A DNA stretch of 32,865 nt, taken from JAXHMM01 sp964528445 (GTDB lineage: Bacteria; Bacteroidota; Rhodothermia; Balneolales; Balneolaceae). The translations under genes were made by a program, and so were the position numbers. The stretch lies in the NCBI GenBank assembly GCA_964528445.1, contig CAZGSL010000024.1, positions 1 to 32,865 of the forward strand. Direction: 5' to 3'. The notes under the pieces were generated by a model, which did not search any database, was not told the origin of the DNA, and saw only the letters and a program-made list of their open reading frames with translations. Positions 1 through 7,443 of the stretch are shown in pieces (position 1 is the stretch's first letter; each line of letters begins with the position of its first letter).

Positions 1-10
1 TCCATATCTG

Positions 11-290
11 TTAATAGACAAACAAATTTTCATTTTCCAAAGCCAAATCCACCAGCATCGCCGGCAAGGAACAAAGTTACTTCGCTTCCTTTTTCCACGG
101 CGGTACGCGCTACCAAAAATGCCAGTGCGGCCACGGTCGGATTTTCCGGTCCCTGGCTGAGATGAATAAGTATGGTGTCTGTCTGATTCATAGTGCGGTC
201 ATTTTTATTGGATGTGGGGCCCACCAGGAGCGGTAAGGCACAAAGCAGAAGTATTGCAGTCGTAATCCGGTGTTGCGTTGATACATTCAT
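11..290 (-). pseudogene. DsrE-family protein, apparently broken by an out-of-frame internal deletion
   Basis: The open frame from the ATG at 290 gives 86 residues ending at a TGA at 32-30. It has a hydrophobic N-terminus, then the start of a DsrE-type fold: ILIHLSQGPENPTVAALAFL followed by FLAGDA near residue 76. Intact family members run to roughly 110-140 residues, and the typical continuation after FLAGDA is missing; the frame instead ends in GGFGFGK. In the neighbouring frame, positions 58-11 encode MLVDLALENENLFVY then TAA, which resembles the usual C-terminal strand of this family. The simplest reading is a deletion of about 60 codons that fused the two ends out of frame. ATG at 191 (MNQTD) is an alternative start without the hydrophobic leader. 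It lies 18 bases after the VOC gene and was probably co-transcribed with it. The family match is from recall of conserved patterns; the deletion is inference. Confidence 0.6.
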
Positions 291-308
291 AACAGGGTCT
301 GTTTGGAT

Positions 309-695
309 TCAAATCATATAGTATTCCCAGGAAATGCGGTCCGGATCTTTGAAGGCGATATACTCCTTGTCAAGAATCGAATCACGTTTTATCCCGGTAT
401 TCTCAATCCCGTTGCGGTCCAGCGCCTTTTCCATCTCCTCCAGGTTCTCCCTTTTCCGGCAACCGATGGCCAGATGATCCAGTCCAACACTGAACGGATT
501 GAAAGCCTGATCCCTCGAGGTTGCGTCATCGGGAGCGAGAATTGCGATGACCGTACCGCCCGCCTGAAACAGACAGAGACCGGATTTTTCAAGGATTGAA
601 TCAAAACCGAGCGTTTCCAGGTAAAAGTGTTTGGACCGATCGTAGTCGGATACTCGCAGCGCAAGATGATGGATTCCAGGTGTTTTAATATTCAT
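309..695 (-). CDS. VOC (glyoxalase/bleomycin-resistance/dioxygenase fold) family protein
   Basis: 128 residues, the normal size of a single VOC module pair. The opening strand carries HHLALRVSD (His9/His10), the second half starts with GLDHLAIG (His74), and the protein ends in WEYYMI with Glu124 in the position of the last metal ligand. The metal-binding Glu expected near the middle of the first half is not obvious: the strand GTVIAILAP (residues 47-54) has only hydrophobic residues there. A metal site with one changed ligand, or a non-glyoxalase VOC protein, is therefore more likely than a canonical glyoxalase I. Substrate cannot be told from sequence. It sits just upstream of the broken DsrE-family gene in the same direction. 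Confidence 0.85.
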   Translation of the reverse strand: MNIKTPGIHHLALRVSDYDRSKHFYLETLGFDSILEKSGLCLFQAGGTVIAILAPDDATSRDQAFNPFSVGLDHLAIGCRKRENLEEMEKALDRNGIENTGIKRDSILDKEYIAFKDPDRISWEYYMI

Positions 696-729
696 CGTTA
701 ATGGTCTGTTAGCATTGTTTGATATTTCT

Positions 730-739
730 GTGATATCAC
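730..739. promoter_or_regulatory. Perfect 10-base palindrome upstream of the VOC gene
   Basis: GTGATATCAC is a perfect palindrome, 34 bases upstream of the VOC start codon. A second small inverted repeat, GTAAC-tttt-GTTAC, lies at 786-799 in the same AT-rich stretch. Either could be an operator for the VOC transcript, but no regulator is encoded here and short palindromes can occur by chance. The rest of 696-885 is AT-rich with no gene and no clear promoter match. Confidence 0.25.
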
Positions 740-885
740 TTTTCAGCGACTATTTTTACCTTACTTAAATTTTCTGCCAATTACAGTAACTTTTGTTACA
801 TAAAGTTCATTTATTTGTAAAAACCATGTTCGACACACTTTTAAGGCCAGTCTTTGACTTTATTATCCCTTCCAAAAACTGAATA

Positions 886-906
886 GCCCGGAGATTTTCT
901 CCGGGC
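886..906. terminator. Perfect 9-bp hairpin downstream of the lipoprotein gene
   Basis: Arms 886-894 and 898-906 pair perfectly over nine GC-rich base pairs around a TTT loop. Read on the minus strand it is followed by ATTCAGTTTTT, so the T-run is offset. It probably acts as a second, backup terminator after the hairpin at 917-949. Confidence 0.45.
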
Positions 907-916
907 CAGGCAAAAT

Positions 917-949
917 AAAAAGCCCCCCTGGTCAAAGGAGGGCCCTTTT
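917..949. terminator. Rho-independent terminator, usable in both directions
   Basis: GCCCCCCT (922-929) pairs with AGGAGGGC (936-943) with one mismatch, and the stem is flanked by A-runs on the left and T-runs on the right. It follows the stop codon of the lipoprotein gene (minus strand), where the transcript would end in TTTTTATTTT. Confidence 0.7.
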
Positions 950-1003
950 GATCAGCACACCTCAACACGGGGTATGTGCGAGGTTCCTGCGAGATCCGGA
1001 AAA

Positions 1004-2314
1004 TTACTGGTCGTCCATCCGCACCCAGCTTCCCTCTGTCAGCCAGTTGGCTCCACCGGGAGCGAAGGCACCCGGATAGTCAGCCGAAGCGTCAAAGTAG
1101 CCGTCGTTCGGCGGTGCAACGGCCTGACCGGCCGAAGCTTCGGGAGCCTGCGGACGCAGATCGAAATTCGCCCGGTCTGTAAACTGCGGATCGGCTTCCG
1201 TATAATCCCCGGCGAACCGATCGGCGTCCCCTTCGTCCCATCCGCCGTTGTTGTGGATGAGCATGCTTTCGAAGGAGAGTTCACCCGAGGCGTATTTCTG
1301 TTCGGTGTCGTCTTCCACTTTCCAGCTGAATCCCCCGAAATCGGTGATGATAAAATTGTTGAGGGAGCCGGTGAACTCCTCCCGCAGACGCATTCCGTAG
1401 TTGGGATCACCGCCCTCGGTGGCGCCGTGGCCGATGAGGGTGACGTTGTAGAGCGTCGGATTGGTCTCGTCGCCGCTGCCCAGGGTTTTTACGCCGTCGG
1501 ACTCAAACCCGTTGTCGGCTCCGTCGGCCTGAAGGGCCACCCAGAACTGTCCCTTGCCGGTCCATCCCTCGTCCATGTCGAAACTGTCGTCGTCGTTGTA
1601 CATGGAGATCAGGTACCGGGCATTGACCGCTCCCCCGAACCATTCAAAGCCGTCGTCGGTGCATTTGTACACCTGGATATGATCCAGCTGGGTCTGGCTG
1701 CCTACCGAGTAGAGGCTCAGTCCGTTTACTTCGGAATCGGAGGTAAAGCCGTATCCCACGTACTCGATGCGGGCGTACCGAAGGACGCCGCTGTCGTCGT
1801 TCGCATTCGATCCCCCGTAACGGATGGACTGCGGGAGTCCTTCGACCTCCCCCTCTCCCCCGCTGATGTTGTTGGGAGCGTCTCCCACCATAATAATACC
1901 TCCCCAATCGCCGGGCTGCTTGTTGCCGCGGGCGGAGGTAAATACGATGGGCTCGTCGGGCGTCCCCTCGGCCACCAGTCTGCCGCTGGAACGGGCGCCG
2001 TCCTCAAAATTTTCCGCATCCGCGGGCAGGGTGATGAGCACGCCCACATCGCTGACATTGTCGTTGTGGTACGACCACTCCACGGTGGTCCCCTCTTCGA
2101 TGGTCAGCGTGACGCCGGGTAGCACGTAGTGCTGTCCGCTCAGCGTCAGGTTCCCGCTCCAGGTGGTGTCGCTGGATATCAGCGTCCCGGGCAGGTTTTG
2201 ATAGACCGGTGGAATTTCGTTACGGTTTTCCTCCCCGTTTACCGGATTGTCGTCCCCGCAGCCTGCGAGGAGCAGAAGAGTGGCTGTAGCAATGGTGAGT
2301 AGAACGTTTTTCAT
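1004..2314 (-). CDS. Predicted surface lipoprotein with repetitive beta-helix-like body
   Basis: 436 residues from the ATG at 2314. A longer frame to 2383 would need a TTG start and would overlap the receptor gene, and it would bury the signal peptide. The N-terminus MKNVLLTIATATLLLLAGC is a clear lipoprotein signal with the lipid Cys at residue 19, followed at once by GDDNP. Acidic residues just after the Cys resemble the lipoprotein export signal that sends Bacteroidota lipoproteins to the cell surface. The body is rich in G, N, D and S with repeating short strands (GVTLTIEEGTTVEW, then GRLVAEGTPDEPIVFTSA, then DWGGIIMVG), the look of a right-handed parallel beta-helix. No catalytic motif is recognised. 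It lies 65 bases after the TonB receptor, probably in one transcript, suggesting a receptor-partner lipoprotein. Related proteins are sometimes mislabelled as multidrug transporters; nothing here supports that. Confidence 0.85.
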   Translation of the reverse strand: MKNVLLTIATATLLLLAGCGDDNPVNGEENRNEIPPVYQNLPGTLISSDTTWSGNLTLSGQHYVLPGVTLTIEEGTTVEWSYHNDNVSDVGVLITLPADAENFEDGARSSGRLVAEGTPDEPIVFTSARGNKQPGDWGGIIMVGDAPNNISGGEGEVEGLPQSIRYGGSNANDDSGVLRYARIEYVGYGFTSDSEVNGLSLYSVGSQTQLDHIQVYKCTDDGFEWFGGAVNARYLISMYNDDDSFDMDEGWTGKGQFWVALQADGADNGFESDGVKTLGSGDETNPTLYNVTLIGHGATEGGDPNYGMRLREEFTGSLNNFIITDFGGFSWKVEDDTEQKYASGELSFESMLIHNNGGWDEGDADRFAGDYTEADPQFTDRANFDLRPQAPEASAGQAVAPPNDGYFDASADYPGAFAPGGANWLTEGSWVRMDDQ

Positions 2315-2379
2315 AGGTGATGGTCGTTTTTGGATGAGTGGTCGGTTGTCTGGTGTTGTCGCATGCGTAAAGCGTGGTT

Positions 2380-5148
2380 TCAAAAGGAAAATGAGACGCC
2401 CGCCGTGACCGTTCTTCCCACCTCGTAGCGGGTGGTCGTAACGTTACCCTGCCGGTAATGCACCTCGTCTCCCAGCAGGTTCTCGATGCCCAGGCTCAGC
2501 GTGGCGCTGCCGATGGTCCTGCTCACATTCAGGTTCAGCCGGTGGAACGGCTGCTCGTATTCATCGTCCGGCTGCTGCGCATTGCCCACCGCCGAGATCC
2601 GGGGGCCGAAAGTGTTGTAAGAGAGATGGGTCTCCAGTCCGATCACCGGGACGCGGTAAAAGAGCTCCCCGTTCAGGGTGAAGGGGGACTGCCCGTACAT
2701 GGGGCGCTCGGAATTGGCCTGGCGGGCCACCGCCTGTTCGTCCGTATAGCTGACGGTGGAGAAAATCCAGGAGAAATTGGCGCTCAGCCTTAACCGATCG
2801 GTGAAATTTTTTCTGAGTTCAAGTTCCGCCCCGTAGAGATCGGCTTCGGGGACGTTGACGTACATGACCTCGTTGTTCTGGGTGATGCGGTAGGAGAGCT
2901 CGATCGGATTCTTGAATTTCTTATAAAAGAGGCTCGCGGCCAGCAGCTCCTCCGCACCCGGGTAGATCTCGTAACGCAGATCCGCGTTGTAGATCCGGGT
3001 ACGCTCCAGGTCTGGATTCCCGTACACCGTGCGTCCCCCGATAAAATCCCGGAAGTTGAAATTGGATAGTTCCCGGAATTCCGGGCGGGCCAGGGTAATG
3101 GAGAATGCGCCCCGCAGGTTGGCTTGCTCGCCCAGGCTGTAGGTGGCGTTGAAGGCAGGCAGCAGGTCCGTCTCACCAATCAGGGATCGGCCGTCGATGC
3201 TTTGGCGGGAGTGCTCCAGACGGAGTCCGCCCTCCAGGCTCAGGGCCTCCCCGGGATGCCAGCGGGTGGAGAGGTACGCGGCCGTCAGTTGCTGCTCGCC
3301 GCGATACGAATCGTAGGGCTGGGTGCTTTCCACCAGTTCCAGCTCCCCGCTGTTGATGTGTTCAGCGGTAAAGAGCCGCTCGGGTCCCATAAGCCGCTGC
3401 GAGGTATTCAATTCGTTGTCCAGGTCCCGGTAGAGCAGCCGGAAAGCGCCAAAGTCCCGGTTCTTCAGCAGAAACAGTCCTCCGGCCTTGACCATGACGC
3501 GGTCGGACGGCCGGAACCGGTAGTCCGCCTTGCCGGTAATATGGTGATCGTCCTGGGAGGAGAAGAAGTGAAAATTGCCTCTGTCGGAGAGCATCAGTTC
3601 GAAGGCGTCCCCTTCGGTTTGAGCAAGCTGCGCGTTCCGGCGGTCGGGAATTTCCCGTGCCGCCCTCGAATAGGCGAGGCTCACGTCCAGTTCCGACTCC
3701 ATCGCCTCATGAAAATATCCCTGGTAACTGAGCGTGGTGGAGTAGACCGACCGCTGCTCAAATCCCAGTATGGTCTGCCGGTTCACCCCGTCGTAGTTGT
3801 AATACTCGCCCTCGATGATCCGGGCTTCGCGGGTCGAGGAGTTGGAGTAGAGACTTTTAAGGCCAATCCTGGAGTCGGAGGTAGGCTTCAGGAAGAGATT
3901 GGCCATACCGCTGAGATGCGTGTTCCGTCTGCCCGAACGGGTGGTGTAGTCGGCCCCGATACTGGTCTCGGAGGTATTCGGATTATGGTTCTGGATATAG
4001 CGGTAGCGTTCCGAGGGGCGCGCTTCGACATCGTACTTGTAGTTGAACGAGGTAACGAGGCCAACGGGCATCTTCTCTTCATTGAACCGGTTGGCGTAAT
4101 TCAGGCCCAGTTTCTGGGCGGGAAGAGCGGAGAATTCCCCCGGTGTCCAGCGGTCGTGCATCTTGCGCCGGACTTCCGCCGCTTCTCCGGGACCGGAGAT
4201 ACGGCCGTCCCGCACCTCGGCCGGCAGCTTGCGATAGCCGTTGTCGTATCCCAGGAAATCGGTGGGACTTCCCTCGTAGGAGAGCATATCACCGGCGTTT
4301 GAGACCGTGTTGTAGCTTGTCGAATAGGAGAAGCCGAACTTGCGCTCCGGGGGAAATTCCCGAGTCGCGATTTGAACCGACCCCCCGGAAAACTCCCCGG
4401 CCTGGTCCGGCGTAAAGGTTTTCTGCACTACGATATGATCGACCACGCCGCTGCCGAGCAGATCAACCGGGGCCTGTTTTTTGTCGGGACTGGTGGAGGG
4501 AACGGGCGAACCGTCGAGCTGAACATTGCTGTAGCGGTTGCCCAGGCCCCTGACATAGACGTCGTTTCGGCCCATGACACTCACGCCGGACACCTGTTTC
4601 AGGGCCATCGCCACATTCCCCGCGCCCGACCGGCTCAACTGTTCCGCGGAGAGACCGTCCTGTACCGCCGAGGCTTTCTCCTGCAGGGAGAGCAGACCCG
4701 CCTCGCTGCTGTTGTTCATCGCGGCCGTAACCGTGATCTCATCCAGCCCCACGGTCTGGGGCTGAAGCGAGACGTTCAGGGTCGTTACCTCGCCTCCCCG
4801 GACCGTGACTTCCGTTACGGTTTTCCGGCGGTGCGAGATGTAGGAGAAGCGGAGGGAGTAGGTGCCGGGTTCAATCTTTGAAATCGAGAATTTCCCGTCG
4901 ATGTCGGTGGCATCGCCGCGGGAAGTCTCGACGAGAAGCACGTTGGCGCCGATGATCGGATCGCCGCTGCGTGTGTCCACCACCTTGCCGCTGATGGTTC
5001 CCGTTGCCGTATCTTCGTCCCCTTGTGCCCGTCCCTCGACGCATGCCCCGGCCAGCAGTGCCAGCAATACTGCAAATCCCGGTAGAAATGTGCTGATTTT
5101 GGATTTCACAACAGTCTGTTTGATTGCGATTGGTTCGCCTGTTTTCAT
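2380..5148 (-). CDS. TonB-dependent outer-membrane receptor with N-terminal carboxypeptidase-like domain
   Basis: 922 residues. A signal region (to about residue 42) precedes a carboxypeptidase-regulatory-like domain (about 49-130: GTISGKVVDTRSGDPIIGAN through LNVSLQP). DEITVTA near 136-142 is a possible TonB box. The plug follows (about 155-265), with VYVRGLGNRYSNVQLDG and a DLLGSGVVDHIVVQKTFTPD segment, then a beta-barrel ending in the expected aromatic GVSFSF. It imports a ligand across the outer membrane using energy from TonB-ExbB-ExbD. The ligand is unknown; the 11-base repeat array just upstream (5180-5270) suggests control by a PhoB/PhoP-type regulator and so perhaps a phosphate-related substrate (inference). 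LLAGAC near residue 36 resembles a lipobox but a barrel protein is not expected to be lipidated. The lipoprotein gene follows directly. Confidence 0.95.
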   Translation of the reverse strand: MKTGEPIAIKQTVVKSKISTFLPGFAVLLALLAGACVEGRAQGDEDTATGTISGKVVDTRSGDPIIGANVLLVETSRGDATDIDGKFSISKIEPGTYSLRFSYISHRRKTVTEVTVRGGEVTTLNVSLQPQTVGLDEITVTAAMNNSSEAGLLSLQEKASAVQDGLSAEQLSRSGAGNVAMALKQVSGVSVMGRNDVYVRGLGNRYSNVQLDGSPVPSTSPDKKQAPVDLLGSGVVDHIVVQKTFTPDQAGEFSGGSVQIATREFPPERKFGFSYSTSYNTVSNAGDMLSYEGSPTDFLGYDNGYRKLPAEVRDGRISGPGEAAEVRRKMHDRWTPGEFSALPAQKLGLNYANRFNEEKMPVGLVTSFNYKYDVEARPSERYRYIQNHNPNTSETSIGADYTTRSGRRNTHLSGMANLFLKPTSDSRIGLKSLYSNSSTREARIIEGEYYNYDGVNRQTILGFEQRSVYSTTLSYQGYFHEAMESELDVSLAYSRAAREIPDRRNAQLAQTEGDAFELMLSDRGNFHFFSSQDDHHITGKADYRFRPSDRVMVKAGGLFLLKNRDFGAFRLLYRDLDNELNTSQRLMGPERLFTAEHINSGELELVESTQPYDSYRGEQQLTAAYLSTRWHPGEALSLEGGLRLEHSRQSIDGRSLIGETDLLPAFNATYSLGEQANLRGAFSITLARPEFRELSNFNFRDFIGGRTVYGNPDLERTRIYNADLRYEIYPGAEELLAASLFYKKFKNPIELSYRITQNNEVMYVNVPEADLYGAELELRKNFTDRLRLSANFSWIFSTVSYTDEQAVARQANSERPMYGQSPFTLNGELFYRVPVIGLETHLSYNTFGPRISAVGNAQQPDDEYEQPFHRLNLNVSRTIGSATLSLGIENLLGDEVHYRQGNVTTTRYEVGRTVTAGVSFSF

Positions 5149-5179
5149 CGGCAGGATAAGCGACCGAGATTGCGATACC

Positions 5180-5270
5180 GTAAAGAGAGGGTTATGAAAC
5201 TGTAAAGCGGTGTTACGCCCAGGTTAGAGAGGAGTTACCCGCGCGTTATCAAACTGTTACGGAATTGTTA
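5180..5270 (-). promoter_or_regulatory. Array of nine half-sites at 11-base period: candidate PhoB/PhoP-type operator
   Basis: On the plus strand GTTA or GTAA begins at 5180, 5191, 5202, 5212, 5223, 5234, 5245, 5256 and 5267: steps of 11, 11, 10, 11, 11, 11, 11, 11. On the receptor's coding strand this reads as TAAC/TTAC repeats, several extending to TAACA or TTACA. PhoB-family regulators bind direct repeats at one helical turn (7+4 bases in E. coli pho boxes; TTAACA plus 5 bases in Bacillus PhoP boxes), so the layout matches that class. The array ends 31 bases before the receptor ATG and starts within the ftsH stop codon. No PhoB/PhoR gene is in the window. Confidence 0.75.
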
Positions 5271-7358
5271 TGCGGAATCGGAAGGGACTTCGGTGCCGGT
5301 CGTCTCATCGCCGTCGGAGGAATCCGCCGGGGCGGACTCCTCCCGGCCGTCGCCGGGGAGACCAGGCTTGCCGTTCAGGGGGGATTCGGCGGCGTCGGGG
5401 GAATCAAAGATGCCTTCGGGATATTTGCCCTGCGGCTGATCGCCGAGGAGATCACGCAGGTCGTTGTGGTCCAGCACCTCCTTTTCCAGGAGGGTCTCCG
5501 CCATCTTCTCCAGCTTGTCCCGGTGCTCGATCAGCAGATCCCGGGTGCGTTCGTAGTTGCGCCGGATGATCTGATTTACCGCCTCGTCAATACGCTCGGC
5601 GGTCTTTTCCGAGTACTTCTTGTTGAACCCGTAGCTATTGTCCGGGTTCTGGGAATCCTTCAGCGAAATATAGCCCAGCTCCTCGCTCATGCCGTATTCT
5701 GCCACCATGGCAAAAGCCATGTTGGTAATGCGTTCCAGGTCGTTCTGGGCGCCGGTCGATATGCGGCCAAAGACCAGCTCCTCCGCGATGCGTCCCCCGA
5801 GCAGGGCGCAGATCTTGTCGTTCAGCTCCTCGGTGGTCATCAGGAAACGGTCCTCCAGCGGGGTCTGCAGGGTATAGCCGAGCGCGGCGAGACCGCGGGG
5901 GACGATGCTCACCTTCAGTACCGGATCGGTGTGCTCCAGGTACCAGCCCAGGATGGCGTGGCCCGACTCGTGATAGGCCACGATCTTCCGTTCGTGCGGA
6001 CTGATGAGCTTGTTCTTCTTCTCAAGTCCGGCGATCACCCGCTCGATGGAGTCCTGGAAATCCTCCATCTCCACCTCGTCCTTCTCCCTTCGCGCCGCCA
6101 TCAGCGCCGCTTCGTTACAGAGGTTGGCCAGCTCCGCACCGGCGAATCCGGGTGTCTGGGAGGCGAGCAGTTTCAGGTCGATGTCGGACGACATCCTGAT
6201 GTTGCGGGTGTGAACTTTCAGCACCTCCACGCGCCCGCGCAGATCCGGCTTGTCGATCAGGATCTGACGGTCGAAGCGTCCCGGCCGCAGCAGCGCCGTA
6301 TCCAGCACGTCGGGCCGGTTGGTGGCGGCCATGATAATGACCCCCTTGTCGGTGTTGAAACCGTCCATTTCGCTCAGCAGCTGGTTCAGCGTGTTCTCAC
6401 GTTCGTCGTTGGAGCCCATCATCATCCCCCTTCCCCTGCTGCGGCCGATGGCGTCGATTTCGTCGATAAATATGATGCAGGGCGCCTTCTCCTTGGCCTG
6501 CTTGAACAGGTCGCGCACGCGGGCGGCGCCGACGCCCACAAACATCTCCACAAAATCCGATCCGCTGAGGCTGAAAAAAGGAACGTCCGCTTCTCCTGCG
6601 GTCGCCTTGGCCAGCAGCGTCTTGCCCGTACCCGGCGGTCCCACCAGCAGTACGCCCTTGGGGAGCGTGCCGCCCAGGCGGGTAAATTTCTTGGGATTCC
6701 GCAGGAACTCCACCACCTCCTCCACTTCGGCCTTCGCCTCCTGCAAGCCGGCCACATCCTTGAAGGAGACGCTGTTGTCGGCCTGCTTGTCGTACAGAGA
6801 AGCCTTGTTCTTGCCGATGTTCAGCACCTGCTGGCCCGGATTCATCCGGCGGAACAGGTAGATCCAGAAGGCGATGGCCAGGCCGATCGGGATCAGCCAG
6901 AATAGGATACCGTTGAACCAGCTCTCCTCAAACCGTACGTCGTAGACAATATCGTGCTCATCCAGCAGGGGACGTATATCGTCGCCCTCCAGCATGGTGG
7001 TGGTGAACGTGGTGGCGTCGGATCCCTCCCCTAACTGCCACGAGGTCTCTTCCGGCGGAGCGGGCGTCACGATGCCCTCCTCCACCGCCTTGGGACTGTA
7101 CTCCCCGGTGATCTCGGTTCCGTTGCGGATGGTAATCTGCGAGACGTAGCCGTCCCTGACGTACTCCAGGAACGTGCTGTATTTGATCCGGTTGTCGCCG
7201 TCGGGGCTCATGAACCAGAACTGGACGCCCAGGAGCACCAGGAAGAGCACGACGTAGATCCAGATGGAAAACCGGGGGGAACGGTCCCCGCCTTTCTCCT
7301 TGCTGCCCGAACCGGAGCCGAAAGGCGTGCCTTTATCGGATTTTTTCTCTTTTGACAT
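5268..7358 (-). CDS. ftsH: ATP-dependent zinc metalloprotease FtsH
   Basis: 696 residues. Membrane-anchored AAA protease that degrades damaged membrane proteins and short-lived regulators. Order of parts: basic N-terminus; membrane segment about 32-49; periplasmic domain (about 50-147); second membrane segment about 149-169; AAA module with Walker A GPPGTGKT (240-247), Walker B IIFIDE (295-300) and the second region of homology ending in RPGRFDR; zinc protease with HESGH (463-467) and the third ligand Asp540 in GAQND. The C-terminal 60 residues are acidic and low in complexity, as is common. A promoter candidate lies at 7407-7439. The stop codon coincides with the first repeat of the receptor's operator array, and I see no terminator between ftsH and the receptor gene. 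Confidence 0.98.
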   Translation of the reverse strand: MSKEKKSDKGTPFGSGSGSKEKGGDRSPRFSIWIYVVLFLVLLGVQFWFMSPDGDNRIKYSTFLEYVRDGYVSQITIRNGTEITGEYSPKAVEEGIVTPAPPEETSWQLGEGSDATTFTTTMLEGDDIRPLLDEHDIVYDVRFEESWFNGILFWLIPIGLAIAFWIYLFRRMNPGQQVLNIGKNKASLYDKQADNSVSFKDVAGLQEAKAEVEEVVEFLRNPKKFTRLGGTLPKGVLLVGPPGTGKTLLAKATAGEADVPFFSLSGSDFVEMFVGVGAARVRDLFKQAKEKAPCIIFIDEIDAIGRSRGRGMMMGSNDERENTLNQLLSEMDGFNTDKGVIIMAATNRPDVLDTALLRPGRFDRQILIDKPDLRGRVEVLKVHTRNIRMSSDIDLKLLASQTPGFAGAELANLCNEAALMAARREKDEVEMEDFQDSIERVIAGLEKKNKLISPHERKIVAYHESGHAILGWYLEHTDPVLKVSIVPRGLAALGYTLQTPLEDRFLMTTEELNDKICALLGGRIAEELVFGRISTGAQNDLERITNMAFAMVAEYGMSEELGYISLKDSQNPDNSYGFNKKYSEKTAERIDEAVNQIIRRNYERTRDLLIEHRDKLEKMAETLLEKEVLDHNDLRDLLGDQPQGKYPEGIFDSPDAAESPLNGKPGLPGDGREESAPADSSDGDETTGTEVPSDSA

Positions 7359-7406
7359 CTAGGTAATTACGTAGGTATGGCATTAATCATGGGATGGAAT
7401 ATACGG

Positions 7407-7439
7407 CAAATATGGAACTTCTGCGCATGGAGGGATCAA
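7407..7439 (-). promoter_or_regulatory. Candidate ftsH promoter (one mismatch to the Bacteroidota -7 box)
   Basis: On the minus strand TTG (7439-7437) is followed after 22 bases by CATATTTG (7414-7407), one mismatch from TAnnTTTG. It sits in the 85-base gap between thiL and ftsH. The spacing is two bases longer than in the better matches of this window. Confidence 0.4.
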
Positions 7440-7443
7440 AACC

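Noticed and set aside
786..820. GTAA/GTTA strings upstream of the VOC gene that resemble the 5180-5270 repeats
   Set aside because: Spacings of 9, 10 and 12 bases do not keep the 11-base phase.
974..2122. Long plus-strand open frame opposite the lipoprotein gene
   Set aside because: It lies entirely antisense to a gene with a signal peptide and lipobox, and its composition is that of a GC-rich shadow frame.
5265..6905. 546-codon plus-strand open frame opposite ftsH
   Set aside because: FtsH on the other strand has every expected motif; the antisense product shows no domain.
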